The translations under genes were made by a program, and so were the position numbers. The notes beneath the pieces are model-generated. The model had not been told where the DNA came from and made no database searches. It saw only the letters and a list, made by a program, of their open reading frames with translations. From Nesterenkonia sandarakina (GTDB lineage: Bacteria; Actinomycetota; Actinomycetes; Actinomycetales; Micrococcaceae): a stretch of 64,000 nt of DNA. The stretch lies in assembly GCF_003003175.1 (NCBI RefSeq), contig NZ_PVTY01000003.1, positions 174,148 to 238,147 of the forward strand, given 5' to 3'. Within the stretch, counting starts at the first letter, position 1, and the number at the start of each line of letters is the position of its first letter. Of the stretch, positions 53,909 through 61,629 are shown one piece after another.

Positions 53909-54739
53909 ATGGATCAGGAGCCCCCCGGAGCGCCCGGCGTCAATCGCAACGAGTTCGTCCGATCGCTCTCCACCGGGCTGCGGGTCCTCGAGTCCTTCAC
54001 GGCCACGGAGCCGAAGCAGACGCTCTCCGATGTCGCCCGGCGCGCCGGCGTCAGCCGGGCCACCGCCCGCCGCATGCTGCTCACCCTGGTCCAGGAGGGG
54101 TACGCGTATGCAGACGGTCGATTCTTCGAGCTGACCCCGAAGGTGTTGGGCCTGGGGCAGGGCTATTGGTCCGGGCGCGGCTGGCACGAGCTGCTGCAGC
54201 CCTCACTCGGCGAGCTCTCCGCGAAGCTGACCGAATCCTGTTCGGCCGCACTGCTGCTCGGCGATGAGGTGATGTACGTCTGCCGGGTGCACACCCGCCG
54301 GATCATGCGGATCGACCTCGGACTGGGCACCAAGCTGCCGGCACTGGCGACCTCCATGGGGCGGGTGCTGTTCGCCGGCCTGGGGGAGGAGGCGCTCGAG
54401 GAGCGTCTGCGCACCGCAGACCGCCGGGCCTATACCGCGCACACCGTCACCGATCCGGGTCGGCTGCGGGAGATCATCGCCAGCGTTCGGACCGAGGGCT
54501 ATGCACTCGTGGATGAGGAGCTGGAGGAGGGCCTGCGCTCGGTGGCGGTCCCGGTCCGCGACGCGGACGGAAACACCGTGCTCGCGTTGAACACCTCGCT
54601 CTCGGCCGGCAGGGAGACCGCGCAGGAATCCCTGGACCGGACGCTGCCGGATCTGCGGCGCTGCGCCGCAGCGGTGGAGGACCTCATCCGCTCCCTCGGC
54701 GATGAAGTCCAGCGACTCACCGTGCCGCAGGGCCTCTGA
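53909..54739 (+). CDS. IclR-family regulator, beta-ketoadipate pathway (PcaR/PobR-like)
   Basis: A 276-aa regulator. An N-terminal winged HTH (RSLSTGLRVLESFTATEPKQTLSDVARRAGVSRATARRMLLTL) is followed by an IclR effector domain (LGDEVMYVCRVHTRRIMRIDLGLGTKLPALATSMGRVLFAGL and EGLRSVAVPVRDADGNTVLALNTSL). The RSL..GL..L..F start and ATSMGRVLLA motif are typical of the PcaR/PcaU/PobR subgroup that responds to aromatic acids or beta-ketoadipate. It sits between qsuB and pcaF, so control of either or both is likely. The palindrome at 54887 is a candidate site. Confidence 0.9.
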   Translation: MDQEPPGAPGVNRNEFVRSLSTGLRVLESFTATEPKQTLSDVARRAGVSRATARRMLLTLVQEGYAYADGRFFELTPKVLGLGQGYWSGRGWHELLQPSLGELSAKLTESCSAALLLGDEVMYVCRVHTRRIMRIDLGLGTKLPALATSMGRVLFAGLGEEALEERLRTADRRAYTAHTVTDPGRLREIIASVRTEGYALVDEELEEGLRSVAVPVRDADGNTVLALNTSLSAGRETAQESLDRTLPDLRRCAAAVEDLIRSLGDEVQRLTVPQGL

Positions 54740-54746
54740 GATTCAG

Positions 54747-54810
54747 GGTCTCTGAGGTCCCGGGTCTCTGAGGTCCCGGGTCACCGAGCTCAGGGGTCTC
54801 CGGGGTCCGG
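54747..54810. repeat. 16-bp tandem repeat, four copies
   Basis: Units GGTCTCTGAGGTCCCG at 54747-54762 and 54763-54778 are identical; two further units (54779-54794, 54795-54810) have diverged. Located just after the iclR stop. It could form alternative hairpins and act as a terminator. Confidence 0.65.
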
Positions 54811-54874
54811 GGGTTTGAGGCTCAACGGCCGTCACCCCTGGAAATGCCGGGCCGAGCAGACTATGCTCATGCCA

Positions 54875-54905
54875 CATAGCGCACAGATGTTTGCATAGCG
54901 AACAT
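54875..54905 (+). promoter_or_regulatory. Candidate IclR-type operator upstream of pcaF
   Basis: The palindrome ATGTTTGCATAGCGAACAT (54887-54905, arms ATGTTTGC/GCGAACAT with one mismatch) overlaps two direct repeats, CATAGCGCACA (54875-54885) and CATAGCGAACA (54894-54904), spaced 19 nt apart. It lies about 50 nt before the pcaF ATG. Binding by the adjacent IclR protein is inferred. Confidence 0.55.
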
Positions 54906-54954
54906 GCGGCCTGGTGAAGGCCGACGCGCACAAGATCGTGAGCAGGGAGCCGCA

Positions 54955-56151
54955 ATGCAGGATGTCTTCGTCTATCAGGGTCTGCGCACCCCCTTCGGCA
55001 AGGTCGGCGGTGCCCTGGCCGGGCAGCGTCCCGATGATCTGGCCGAGCTGGTCATCTCGACCCTCGTGGAGCAGGCCCCGGGGCTGACCCCGGAGAACGT
55101 CGGGGAGATCGTCGGTGAGGTGATCTTCGGCAACGCCAACGGCGCCGGTGAGGAGAACCGCAATGTGGCGCGGATGGCCTGGCTGCTCGGCAGGCTGCCG
55201 GTGAGCGTGCCTGCCACCACGATCAACCGGCTCTGCGGCTCCTCGCTGGACGCGGCCATCTCCGGTGCCCGGCAGATCGCGCTGGGCGAGACCGACGTGA
55301 TCCTCGCCGGCGGCGTGGAGTCCATGTCGCGAGCACCCTGGGTGCTGCCCAAGACCGAACGCCCCTTCCCGATGACCAACCTCGAGCTGGTCAACTCCAC
55401 GCTGGGCTGGCGCCTGATCAACGAACGCATGCCCGCCGAATGGACGGTCTCCCTCGGTGAGGCCACCGAGCAGCTGCGCGAACGCCACGGCATCGACCGG
55501 GAACGGATGGACGCGTTCGCCGCCCGCTCCCACGAGCTCGCCGCCCGCGCCTGGGCCGAGGGACACCTCACCGACCTCACCGTGGCGGTGCCCGGCGTGG
55601 ACCTGACCACCGATGAGACCATCCGGGGCGGTGTCACGGCGGAGAAGCTCGCCGGGCTGCGGACCGTGTTCCGCCGCGAGAACGGCACCGTCACCGCAGG
55701 CAACGCCTCTCCGATGAACGACGGCGCCTCCGCCGTCTGGCTCGGCTCCGCCGCCGGCGGCGAGCAGCTGGGTCTGACCCCGCAGGTGCGGATCGCCGGC
55801 TGGGCCGCCGCGGCGAATGAGCCGCAGTACTTCGGCTACGCCCCCGTGGAGGCCAGCAACAAGGCGCTCAAGCGCGCCGGGATCGGCTGGGGCGAGGTCG
55901 GCGCCGTGGAGCTCAACGAGGCCTTCGCCGCACAGTCCCTGGCCTGCCTGGATGCCTGGGACATCGACCCGGAGATCATCAACGCCTGGGGCGGCGCGAT
56001 CGCCATCGGCCATCCGCTCGGGGCCTCCGGCACCCGGGTGCTGGCGACGCTGGCGAAGCGGATGCAGCGCGGCGGCGAACGCTGGGGCGTGGCCACGCTG
56101 TGCATCGGCGTCGGCCAGGGCCTCGCCGTGGTCCTCGAGAACGCGAACTGA
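54955..56151 (+). CDS. pcaF: Thiolase, probably 3-oxoadipyl-CoA thiolase
   Basis: Cleaves a beta-ketoacyl-CoA with CoA. With the adjacent CoA-transferase and PcaR-like regulator the substrate is probably 3-oxoadipyl-CoA, giving succinyl-CoA and acetyl-CoA. The 398-aa protein has the nucleophile C94 in NRLCGSSLDAAISGARQI, GHPLGASGTR with the catalytic His, and C-terminal LCIGVGQGLAVV with the second Cys. AGNASPMNDGASA and the NEAFAAQSLACL segment are also present. GGGAG lies upstream of the ATG. First gene of the pcaF-pcaI-pcaJ operon. Confidence 0.92.
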   Translation: MQDVFVYQGLRTPFGKVGGALAGQRPDDLAELVISTLVEQAPGLTPENVGEIVGEVIFGNANGAGEENRNVARMAWLLGRLPVSVPATTINRLCGSSLDAAISGARQIALGETDVILAGGVESMSRAPWVLPKTERPFPMTNLELVNSTLGWRLINERMPAEWTVSLGEATEQLRERHGIDRERMDAFAARSHELAARAWAEGHLTDLTVAVPGVDLTTDETIRGGVTAEKLAGLRTVFRRENGTVTAGNASPMNDGASAVWLGSAAGGEQLGLTPQVRIAGWAAAANEPQYFGYAPVEASNKALKRAGIGWGEVGAVELNEAFAAQSLACLDAWDIDPEIINAWGGAIAIGHPLGASGTRVLATLAKRMQRGGERWGVATLCIGVGQGLAVVLENAN

Positions 56152-56222
56152 TCCCCGTCACCGTCCAGCCCACCCCGCCGACCCGCCCGTCCAGACCACC
56201 CAGAACCACGAGGGATGAACCG

Positions 56223-56912
56223 ATGACTGAATTTGTAGACACCGCCGCCGAGGCGGTGGCCAGCGTCCGCGACGGGTCCACCGTCCTGCTCGGCGGATTC
56301 GGCAACGCCGGGCAGCCCATGGAGCTCATCGATGCGCTCCTGGAATCCGGCACCACCGACCTCACCGTGGTGAGCAACAACGCCGGCCAGGGAGATCGCG
56401 GTCTCGCCCTGCTGATCAAGGAGCGCCGAGTGCGCAAGGTGATCTGCTCCTTCCCGCGGCAGTCCGACTCCTGGCACTTCGACGCGGCCTACCGCGCCGG
56501 GGAGCTCGAGCTGGAACTCGTCCCGCAGGGCAACCTCGCCGAGCGGCTGCGCGCCGCCGGAGCCGGCATCGGCGCCTTCTTCACCCCCACCGGCTACGGC
56601 ACGAGCCTCGCCGAGGGCAAGGAGACCCGCGAGATCGACGGGCGGAACTACGTGCTCGAGCACCCGATCCGCGGCGATGTCGCGCTGATCAAGGCGTTGG
56701 CCGCGGACGACGCCGGCAATCTGGTCTACCGCAAGACGGCGCGGAACTTCGGCCCGGTGATGGCCGCCGCCGCCGCGCACACCGTGGTGCAGGTCGCGAA
56801 GCTGGTCCCCCGCGGCTCGCTGGACCCGGAGAACGTGGTCACCCCGGGGATCTATGTCGACACCGTGACCGCCCTGACCCCGCGCGAGACACAGGAAGTG
56901 GAAGCAGCATGA
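56223..56912 (+). CDS. pcaI: 3-oxoacid CoA-transferase subunit A
   Basis: Alpha subunit of a class I CoA-transferase, 229 aa. The CoA-binding signature is DGSTVLLGGFGNAGQPMELIDAL near the N-terminus; LTVVSNNAGQGDRGLALLI and FFTPTGYGTSLAEGKETREIDG are further family segments. With subunit B it would move CoA from succinyl-CoA to beta-ketoadipate. GAGGGA precedes the ATG. It ends in a 4-nt overlap with pcaJ, the usual arrangement of these paired subunits. Confidence 0.93.
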   Translation: MTEFVDTAAEAVASVRDGSTVLLGGFGNAGQPMELIDALLESGTTDLTVVSNNAGQGDRGLALLIKERRVRKVICSFPRQSDSWHFDAAYRAGELELELVPQGNLAERLRAAGAGIGAFFTPTGYGTSLAEGKETREIDGRNYVLEHPIRGDVALIKALAADDAGNLVYRKTARNFGPVMAAAAAHTVVQVAKLVPRGSLDPENVVTPGIYVDTVTALTPRETQEVEAA

Positions 56913-57628
56913 GCAGCCAGACCAGCCCCGCAAGCCAGACCAGCCATTCCGCCCAGCCCGACGACGCGCCCCAGCCCGGCCAGCCGCTCTCGCGTGAAGA
57001 CCTCGCGAAGCTCGTCGCCGCCGACATCGCGCCGGGGTCCTACGTGAACCTGGGCATCGGCCAGCCCACCAAGGTCTCGGACTACCTGACGCCCGAGCAG
57101 CAGGTCACCCTGCACACCGAGAACGGCATGCTCGGCATGGGACCGCAGGCGCACGGTGATGACATCGACGAAGAACTGATCAACGCGGGCAAGATCCCGG
57201 TCACCGAACTTCCGGGAGCCAGCTACTTCCACCACGCCGACTCCTTCGCGATGATGCGCGGCGGACACCTCGACGTCTGCGTCCTGGGCGCCTTTCAGGT
57301 CTCGGCCGGCGGCGACCTGGCGAACTGGTCCACCGGGGCCCCCGACGCCATCCCTGCCGTCGGCGGCGCCATGGATCTCGCCATCGGCGCCAAGGAGGTG
57401 TTCGTGATGATGTCGCTCTTCGCCAAGGACGGGACGCCGAAGATCGTCGCCGACTGCACCTACCCGGTCACCGGGCTGGGCTGCGTGAGCCGGGTGTACA
57501 CCGACCACGGGGTGTTCCTGATCGAGACGCACGAGGACGGACCCCGGCTGGTGCTGCGCGAGGCCTACGGCATCGCCCCCGAGGACCTCGTCAAGCGGTT
57601 CGACTTCCCCGTGGTGATCGCCGGCTAG
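56909..57628 (+). CDS. pcaJ: 3-oxoacid CoA-transferase subunit B
   Basis: Beta subunit of the class I CoA-transferase, 239 aa. The catalytic glutamate that forms the thioester with CoA is E71 in LHTENGMLGMGP. SYVNLGIGQPTKVSDYL and GGHLDVCVLGAFQV are also family segments. The first 25 residues are a Ser/Gln/Pro-rich extension. Translation is coupled to pcaI by the overlap. It is the last gene of the island; the conserved rplY-pth pair follows. Confidence 0.93.
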   Translation: MSSQTSPASQTSHSAQPDDAPQPGQPLSREDLAKLVAADIAPGSYVNLGIGQPTKVSDYLTPEQQVTLHTENGMLGMGPQAHGDDIDEELINAGKIPVTELPGASYFHHADSFAMMRGGHLDVCVLGAFQVSAGGDLANWSTGAPDAIPAVGGAMDLAIGAKEVFVMMSLFAKDGTPKIVADCTYPVTGLGCVSRVYTDHGVFLIETHEDGPRLVLREAYGIAPEDLVKRFDFPVVIAG

Positions 57629-57636
57629 GCAGCTGG

Positions 57637-57642
57637 TATAGT
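57637..57642 (+). promoter_or_regulatory. -10 box upstream of rplY
   Basis: TATAGT, 9 nt after the pcaJ stop, would give rplY a leader of about 175 nt. No clear -35. The leader (57650-57823) has no supported gene; the frame starting at 57651 overlaps rplY in another frame and looks incidental. Confidence 0.45.
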
Positions 57643-57823
57643 CAACAGCTGTGCCCAGGCGAGGGGGCGACGACGAAGGATCCATTCCTTCTGACGTCAG
57701 CCCCGTGATCGACGAGGCGAACTTCCACGAGAACATCACCGCCGCTCACAGCGCGGAGAGCCTGGAATTCACTTGTCGTTGGTGCCTGGATCAATACGAA
57801 TCCAACCAACGAAGGACAACACC

Positions 57824-58462
57824 ATGGCTGACAAGATCGTCATTCCCGCCACCAAGCGCACCGAGTTCGGCAAGGGTGCAGCCCGCAAGGCCCGCCGCGA
57901 CGACCTGATCCCGGCAGTGGTCTACGGCCACGGCGAAGACCCCATCCATGTGGTGCTTCCCGGTCACCAGACCCACCTGGCAGTGCGTAACCCCAACGCG
58001 CTGATCACTCTGGACATCGAGGGCACCGAGCAGATGGTCATCCCCAAGGCCATCCAGCGCGACATCATCAAGCGCTCAATCGACCACATGGACCTGCTGA
58101 CCGTGCGTCGCGGCGAGAAGGTCACCGTCGATGTCTACGTCGAGGTCACCGGCGAGCCCGCCGTCGGCTTCGAGTGGATCCTGGAGCAGAACACCGTCTC
58201 CGTCGAGGCAGAGGCGACCCACCTGCCCGAGCACGTCACCATCGACATCACCGACCGCGACGAGAACGCGCTGCCGGAGCACATCCAGCTGCCCGAGGGT
58301 GTCACGCTGGCCCTGACCGACCTGGAATCCCCGGTCGTCTCCATCCACGAGCCCGTTGAGCAGGACCTGGGCGACAAGGACGAGGCCACCGAGGGCGAGG
58401 CCGTCGACGGTGAGACCGCCGAGGGCGAGTCCGGGGAGAACGCCGAAGGCGAAGACAGCTGA
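57824..58462 (+). CDS. rplY: 50S ribosomal protein L25/general stress protein Ctc
   Basis: Two-domain L25/TL5 protein of 212 aa that binds 5S rRNA. The N-terminal domain begins KIVIPATKRTEFGKGAARKARRDDLIPAVVYGHGEDPIHV. The C-terminal beta domain includes VDVYVEVTGEPAVGFEWILEQ and LPEHVTIDITDRDENALPEHIQLPEGV. It ends in an acidic Glu/Gly repeat tail. GAAGGA lies upstream of the ATG. The rplY-pth pair is conserved, and in this group normally follows prs. Confidence 0.97.
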   Translation: MADKIVIPATKRTEFGKGAARKARRDDLIPAVVYGHGEDPIHVVLPGHQTHLAVRNPNALITLDIEGTEQMVIPKAIQRDIIKRSIDHMDLLTVRRGEKVTVDVYVEVTGEPAVGFEWILEQNTVSVEAEATHLPEHVTIDITDRDENALPEHIQLPEGVTLALTDLESPVVSIHEPVEQDLGDKDEATEGEAVDGETAEGESGENAEGEDS

Positions 58463-58485
58463 ACAAGCTGACGCTGAGACTCCAC

Positions 58486-58491
58486 TAGGCT
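58486..58491 (+). promoter_or_regulatory. -10 box of leaderless pth transcript
   Basis: TAGGCT, then CGAAGC and ATG 58498, the same layout as ispE. Confidence 0.45.
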
Positions 58492-58497
58492 CGAAGC

Positions 58498-59076
58498 ATG
58501 GCTTCAGAGACGTGGTTGATAGCGGGACTCGGGAACCCCGGGTCCCGCTATCGTCATACCCGGCACAATATCGGGCACATGGTGCTCGATGAACTCCTCG
58601 ACCGCATGGACGCGAAGTACACGCGGACCAAGGTCGGGGCCAAAGCCGTCTCGGCCCGACTGGGCCCCGGCGGGCCCAAGGTGGTCTTCGCGATCTCCGA
58701 GGGGTATATGAACCTCTCGGGCAAGCCCGTGCGCGGACTCATGGACTACTTCTCGGTCCCCACGCAGAACCTGATCGTGGTCCACGACGAGCTGGACCTC
58801 GACTTCGGTCGGGCCAAGCTCAAGCGCGGCGGATCTGAGGGCGGACACAACGGGCTGAAATCCATCACCAGCCACCTGGGCGGAGACCGCGACTATCTGC
58901 GGGTGCGCGCCGGCGTGGGCAGAGCTCCTGGACGCATGGACAGCGCCGACTACGTGCTGCAGAAGTTCAGCCCCGCCGAGCAGAAGGAGCTGGGCATCTT
59001 CATCTCCCGGCTGGCCGACGCGGTGGAGCTGCTGATCTCCGACGGCCTCCCGGCCGCCCAGAACGCGGTGCACTGA
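58498..59076 (+). CDS. pth: Peptidyl-tRNA hydrolase
   Basis: Releases tRNA from stalled peptidyl-tRNA. The 192-aa protein shows the family order: IAGLGNPGSRYRHTRHNIGHM with the catalytic His, the FAISEGYMNLSGKPV segment, VHDELDLDFGRAKLKRGGSEGGHNGLKSI, and YLRVRAGVGRAPGRMDSADYVLQKF. Length is standard. 35 nt separate it from rplY. Confidence 0.97.
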   Translation: MASETWLIAGLGNPGSRYRHTRHNIGHMVLDELLDRMDAKYTRTKVGAKAVSARLGPGGPKVVFAISEGYMNLSGKPVRGLMDYFSVPTQNLIVVHDELDLDFGRAKLKRGGSEGGHNGLKSITSHLGGDRDYLRVRAGVGRAPGRMDSADYVLQKFSPAEQKELGIFISRLADAVELLISDGLPAAQNAVH

Positions 59077-59136
59077 GCCTCGAGGACGTCCTGCAGCGGG
59101 GAGCCGAGGGGTTCTCTTTCCTGAACGAACGCCTAG

Positions 59137-59142
59137 TATAGT
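59137..59142 (+). promoter_or_regulatory. -10 box of the sensor kinase gene
   Basis: TATAGT, 25 nt upstream of the start, leaving a short leader with an AAGG ribosome site. No convincing -35 or DosR-box palindrome in front of it. Confidence 0.45.
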
Positions 59143-59167
59143 GTGACTTCTTGGCGCAAGGATGGTT

Positions 59168-60862
59168 ATGGATCCCGAGGAACTTCGTGTGGCTGACTTG
59201 CCTAAGCTGGAGGTCAACGGCGTGGTGGGCGATTCCATTGCCCGGACCATTCGGGTCCTGAGCTCGCAGCGGCGCCTGCAGACCCTGCTCGACGCCAGCA
59301 ATGTGGTCGCCAGCGACCTGGATCTGGAGCGGGTGCTGCGCCGCATCGCGGAGGAGGCCCGCACGGTCGCCGACGCCCAGTTCGCGGCGCTCGGCGTCAT
59401 CGCCGCGGACGGTCACCTCGAGCGATTCATCCACGTCGGGATGCCGCGGGACATCGCCGAGCAGATCGGCGATCTCCCCGCAGGCCACGGGGTCCTGGGT
59501 GCCGTGATCGAGAGCCGGAACCCGATCCGACTGACCGACCTCACGACCGACCCCCGGGCCGTCGGCTTCCCCGCCCACCACCCCGCGATGACCAGCTTTC
59601 TGGGAGTCCCGATCACGATCCGCGGCGAGACCTACGGGAACCTCTACCTCACGAACCGCGCCGACGGTCCGTTCACCGCGGAGGACGAGGAGCTGGTCAC
59701 GGCCCTGGCCGCCACGGCCGCCACCGCGATCAACAATGCCCGACTCTACGAGGAGGCTCGCCGCGCGCAGCAGCTGAGCGCCATTCTGGGCGACGTGACC
59801 TCGGCGCTGCTCGCCTCGGAGAGCATCGACGTCTTCGGGGTGCTCGCCCACGGCGTCGTGACCTTGACCCAGGCGGACTTCGCCGCGATCGTGACCTCCG
59901 ACGACGTCGGTGACGAGATGTTCGTGGACACCGGCCGCGGGCAGGGCGCGTCGCTGGTCGAGGGCGAGGTGCTGCCCTGGGTCGACTGCGCGGTGTCCCG
60001 CGCGATGGAAGGCGAGGCCAGCATCTCGCCGCCGGAGCGAACCGATGAACAGGCGTTCGGCGGTCTCGTGCCGGACGCCTCGGTGATCGCCGTTCCGCTG
60101 GTCGTCTCGGGGGACCGGATCGGCGCGATCTGCGCGACGCGGGCCGCCGAGCGTCCGGCGTTCCACGCCGGTGACCTCACGCTGCTCTCGGACTTCGCCA
60201 CCCAGGCCGGCCTGGCGGTGGCGCTGTCCTGGGCCCGAGCGGATCGGCAGCGACTCTCCGTCATCGAGGACCGGGCGCGCACCGCTCGGGATCTCCATGA
60301 CCACGTGATTCAGCGGCTCTTCGCCACCGGCCTCGGACTTCAGGCCTTCGCCTCGGCCCACCCCCGCCATGCAGGGACTATCGACCGCCATGTCGTGGAG
60401 ATCGACGCCGCGATCGAGGACATCCGCAATGCGATCTTCACCCTGCGCACCCGCAAGACCGCCCGGACCACGCGACACCGGCTCCTCGACGTGGTCACCG
60501 AACTCTCGGCCGGACTCGGGCTCGCGCCGCAGGTCACCTTCACGGGTCCGGTGGATGCCGACATCAGGGGCGGGCTCGCCGACGACGTCGTCGCGGTCCT
60601 GCGTGAGACGGTCAGCAACGTGACCCGTCACGCCAAGGCCACGGCGGTGTCCATCGAGGTGCAGGCCGCCGAGTCAGGGATCACGGTCATCGTGGAGGAC
60701 GACGGCGTCGGACTCTCGGCCTGTGGCAAGGCCGAGAGCGGAACCGCGAATCTCCGGGCGAGGGCCCGGGCCCGCGATGGCATCTTCGAGCTGACGCCGA
60801 GGCGGACCGGGGGTGTGCGGGCCCGCTGGCACGTCCCTTTCGAAGGTGAGGATGAACGATGA
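59168..60862 (+). CDS. GAF-domain sensor histidine kinase (DevS/DosT-like)
   Basis: Cytoplasmic sensor kinase of 564 aa. Two GAF domains (about residues 45-190 and 210-360) are followed by a HisKA_3-type dimerisation helix with phospho-acceptor H377 in TARDLHDHVIQRLF. A HATPase domain follows with an N-box LRETVSNVTRHAKA and a G-box VIVEDDGVGL. GAF1 contains GFPAHHPAMTSFLGVPITIRG, the region where DevS/DosT carry the haem-ligating His, so gas or redox sensing is likely (inference). ATG 59168 has AAGG 6 nt upstream; ATG 59162 is in frame. It overlaps the regulator gene by 4 nt. Confidence 0.92.
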   Translation: MDPEELRVADLPKLEVNGVVGDSIARTIRVLSSQRRLQTLLDASNVVASDLDLERVLRRIAEEARTVADAQFAALGVIAADGHLERFIHVGMPRDIAEQIGDLPAGHGVLGAVIESRNPIRLTDLTTDPRAVGFPAHHPAMTSFLGVPITIRGETYGNLYLTNRADGPFTAEDEELVTALAATAATAINNARLYEEARRAQQLSAILGDVTSALLASESIDVFGVLAHGVVTLTQADFAAIVTSDDVGDEMFVDTGRGQGASLVEGEVLPWVDCAVSRAMEGEASISPPERTDEQAFGGLVPDASVIAVPLVVSGDRIGAICATRAAERPAFHAGDLTLLSDFATQAGLAVALSWARADRQRLSVIEDRARTARDLHDHVIQRLFATGLGLQAFASAHPRHAGTIDRHVVEIDAAIEDIRNAIFTLRTRKTARTTRHRLLDVVTELSAGLGLAPQVTFTGPVDADIRGGLADDVVAVLRETVSNVTRHAKATAVSIEVQAAESGITVIVEDDGVGLSACGKAESGTANLRARARARDGIFELTPRRTGGVRARWHVPFEGEDER

Positions 60863-61506
60863 TACGGGTGTTCCTCGTCGATGACCACGAGATCGTGCGG
60901 CGCGGCCTCGCCGCGCTCATCGACGCCGAATCAGGCCTGAAGGTGGTGGGGGAGTCCGGGACCGTGCGCGGGACGCTCGAGCGGGTGGAGGCCACGCGCC
61001 CCGACGTCGTCGTGCTGGACGTGCACCTGCCCGACGGCACCGGGATCGACCTGTGCCGCAGCGTCCGGTCCGCGCACCCGGAGATCTCGTGTCTGATGCT
61101 CACCGCCGACGATGATGAGAGCGCCAGCGTCGCGGCGGTGATCGCCGGGGCCTCGGGGTACGTGCTCAAGACCATCCGGGGCGGACACCTGGTGGAGGCC
61201 ATCGAGCGGGTGGCACGGGGAGGGAGTCTCATCACCCGGTCCCTCGCCGAGCGGGTGCGCAGCGACCTCTCCGCCCAGGCCAGGCACGAGCCGCGTCCAG
61301 GGGTGAGCCTCACGCTGCGTGAGCAGCAGGTGCTGCGGCTGATCACCGAGGGACTGACCAACAGGCAGATCGGACAGCGACTGGGTCTCGCGGAGAAGAC
61401 CGTGAAGAACTACGTCTCCGGGCTGCTGGCCAAGCTCGGGATGCAGCGCAGGACTCAGGTCGCCGCGTTTGGGGCCGCCACCCACGGCCGGGATCTACAC
61501 AGCTGA
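60859..61506 (+). CDS. NarL/FixJ-family response regulator (DevR/DosR-like)
   Basis: A 215-aa regulator. The receiver domain (1-120) has the acidic pocket VDDHE, phospho-acceptor D54 in VVVLDVHLPDG, and the switch Lys in GYVLKTIRGG. A C-terminal LuxR-type HTH follows (LTLREQQVLRLITEGLTNRQIGQRLGLAEKTVKNYVSGLLAKLG). The LAEKTVKNYVS recognition helix is the one seen in DosR. Start and kinase stop overlap (ATGA), so the two are coupled. A DosR-box-like palindrome just downstream suggests it drives the BON-domain gene. Confidence 0.93.
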   Translation: MIRVFLVDDHEIVRRGLAALIDAESGLKVVGESGTVRGTLERVEATRPDVVVLDVHLPDGTGIDLCRSVRSAHPEISCLMLTADDDESASVAAVIAGASGYVLKTIRGGHLVEAIERVARGGSLITRSLAERVRSDLSAQARHEPRPGVSLTLREQQVLRLITEGLTNRQIGQRLGLAEKTVKNYVSGLLAKLGMQRRTQVAAFGAATHGRDLHS

Positions 61507-61538
61507 GAAGCGGACCTTGCGGGCCTCGCAGGGGTGCG

Positions 61539-61557
61539 GTAGGACCTATGGCCCTAC
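61539..61557. promoter_or_regulatory. DosR-box-like palindrome upstream of the BON gene
   Basis: GTAGGACCTATGGCCCTAC is an imperfect palindrome with the GGGxCC-N3-GGxCCC core that DosR-type regulators recognise. It is 73 nt before the BON-domain start, directly after the response regulator gene. A weaker related half-site pair, GGACC-TTGC-GGGCC, lies at 61512-61525. Confidence 0.62.
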
Positions 61558-61629
61558 AGGGTTCCGACCTCGAGGGGAGAGGCTGGATCCAGCGCGCACC
61601 ACCGCGGGCGACATGAAGGGAATCCAGCT

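Noticed and set aside
57651..57908. Possible 85-codon gene between pcaJ and rplY
   Set aside because: It overlaps rplY in another frame, has no ribosome site and no recognisable similarity; the region reads better as the rplY leader.
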